DNA of 17,719 nt from the NCBI GenBank assembly GCA_001969505.1, contig LSSK01001400.1:1-17719 (forward strand), in the 5' to 3' direction. The notes below the pieces were generated by a model. The model had not been told where the DNA came from and did no database searches. It saw only the letters and a list, made by a program, of their open reading frames with translations. The DNA comes from Zancudomyces culisetae. Taxonomy: Eukaryota > Kickxellomycota > Harpellomycetes > Harpellales > Legeriomycetaceae. Positions 16,445 through 17,719 of this stretch are shown here, one piece after another (the stretch's first letter is position 1; every line of letters begins with the position of its first letter). A program made the position numbers and the translations under genes.

Positions 16445-17719
16445 ATGACAGAAAACACTAGTAAAAAGCAGGCTGAAGAGTTGAAGGCTCAAGCAAACTC
16501 ATTGGTAAAAGAAAAAAAGTATAAGGAGGCAATGGAAAAGTACTCGCAAGCCATTGAGCTTGATGGAAGCGACAGCATTTACTATTGCAATAGAGCATTG
16601 TGCTATATCAACATGGAGCTCTATGGAGCAGCAATAATGTAATCCTCTAGTTTATTAAATATACGTTATGAATACTATTCACAAAAACACAAAATATACT
16701 GAAAAATGTAAATAATCCATAGGGATGCAGATAAAGCAGTCGAAATAAATCCAGCGTATGTAAAAGCGTACTACCGAAGAGCCTGTGCATACACGGCGAT
16801 GGATAATCTGGAAAAAGCAAGAAGGGACTATAAAATTGTAGTTAAGCTGAATCCAAAGGATCTGGCAGTAAAAGCCAAACAGGCACAAATAGAAAAATTG
16901 TACAAAGTCAAGATGTTTGAAAAGGCAATAGAAAGCTCAGAAACTGCGCTAGTTAGCGAAAAGATTAATGTTGCTGACTATCGGGTTGATGACGATTATG
17001 AAGGGCCACGAATGAAAGAACGCGCAGATAGCGACGAGGCAGAAATAAAGGAGTATGTGGATTTGGAGTTTATTGAGGGGTTGAAAAGCTGGTTTGAGAA
17101 GCAGAAAAAACTGCCAGTAAAATACGTATACGCAATTCTCCTACAGGTGCGAAAACTGTTGAAGCAGTACAATAGTTTGGTAGACATAACACTGAAAGAA
17201 GACGAGACAGCAGTGGTGTGTGGAGATGTACACGGGCAATACTACGATGTGCTTAACATTTTCAGCAAGGGAGGGCTGCCATCGACAACAAACAAGTACC
17301 TGTTTAACGGAGACTTTGTAGATCGCGGGTCATTTTCGCTGGAAACAGTGCTTCTTCTGCTCAGTTACAAGCTGCTACTGCCAACCAGCTTTTTCCTGAA
17401 TCGTGGCAATCACGAAGCCGAAGGACTTAACCGAATATACGGATTTGAGGGCGAGATTATGGCAAAATACGGAGCAAGCCACGGCAAAAAGATATTTACA
17501 GTGTTCCAAGAAACATTTAACTGTTTGCCCATTGCACACATCATCCAGAACAAAGTGTTTGTTGTACACGGTGGACTGTACAGTGAACAAAACAACACTA
17601 CAGAGAGCGACACAGTACTATTGCAGGACATTCGCAAAATCAACCGGTTTCGACAGCCAGGAGATTCAGGACTGTTGGCCGAATCGCTGTGGTCAGACCC
17701 CCAGGCCACCACTGGTCGC
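16445..17719 (+). CDS. PPT1: Serine/threonine phosphatase 5 (PP5/Ppt1), C-terminal end cut by window
   Basis: Exon 1 is 16445-16638 and exon 2 runs from 16723 to the window end, joined in phase 2 over an 84-bp GTAATC...ATAG intron; 397 residues are visible. Three TPR motifs fill about 6-107 (AEELKAQANSLVKEKKYKEA, AIELDGSDSIYYCNRA, VKAYYRRACAYTAMDNLEKA), the part that in PP5 docks on the Hsp90 C terminus. A linker with YEGPRM and FEKQKKLPVKYVYAILLQV follows. PPP metal-site motifs are GDVHGQ (232-237), GDFVDRG (261-267), RGNHE (292-296) and the VHGG His347. The frame ends after LWSDPQATTGR, so the later catalytic Arg and His and the autoinhibitory C-terminal helix lie outside. Asn291 stands where PPP enzymes almost always have Leu before RGNHE, and about six extra residues follow HGGLYSE. 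The protein acts in cytosol and nucleus on Hsp90-bound clients. Confidence 0.96.

Overview
The window is AT-rich nuclear DNA from a eukaryote, most likely a fungus outside the ascomycete and basidiomycete yeasts, perhaps an early-diverging lineage. This rests on the gene content: a fungal-type delta-9 desaturase with a C-terminal cytochrome b5 domain, an ESS2 splicing factor and a complex I subunit (both absent from budding yeast), and a mitochondrial GatA. Short introns (77-222 bp) are frequent, and Gln-rich tracts and simple repeats are abundant. The exact species cannot be told from the sequence. There is no operon logic: these are ordinary conserved housekeeping genes, each with its own leader.

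Layout. 1-269 holds a 21-base poly-G run and the tail of the first gene. 270-2392 (-) is ESS2, rebuilt here from seven exons, one of its introns being GC-AG. 2393-2947 is a divergent promoter region. 2948-3358 (+) is a two-exon complex I subunit resembling NDUFB4/B15. It converges on TAF4 (3571-6093, -), a Gln-rich TFIID subunit in a single exon. 6094-7440 is a T-rich divergent intergenic region. 7441-8217 (+) is a two-exon Siw14-type phosphatase. 8504-11303 (+) is mitochondrial GatA/HER2 in seven exons, with a perfect 23-copy pentanucleotide repeat in intron 3. 11304-14210 is a 2.9-kb stretch without a recognisable gene. 14211-15422 (+) is an intronless OLE1 desaturase. 15423-16444 is intergenic, with an interleaved pair of inverted repeats. 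16445-17719 (+) is the start of PPT1/PP5 (TPR plus phosphatase), cut by the window end.

The genes serve separate core jobs: splicing (ESS2), transcription initiation (TAF4), inositol-pyrophosphate or phosphate signalling (Siw14-like), mitochondrial translation (HER2), respiration (NDUFB4-like), membrane lipid desaturation (OLE1) and Hsp90-linked dephosphorylation (PPT1). I found no CRISPR array, rRNA, convincing tRNA or intact mobile element, and no clearly new system. The most distinctive points are the reading-frame-forced GC-AG intron, three upstream ORFs whose stop codons lie at the main start codon, altered active-site motifs in the Siw14-like and GatA proteins, and the interleaved inverted repeats downstream of OLE1.
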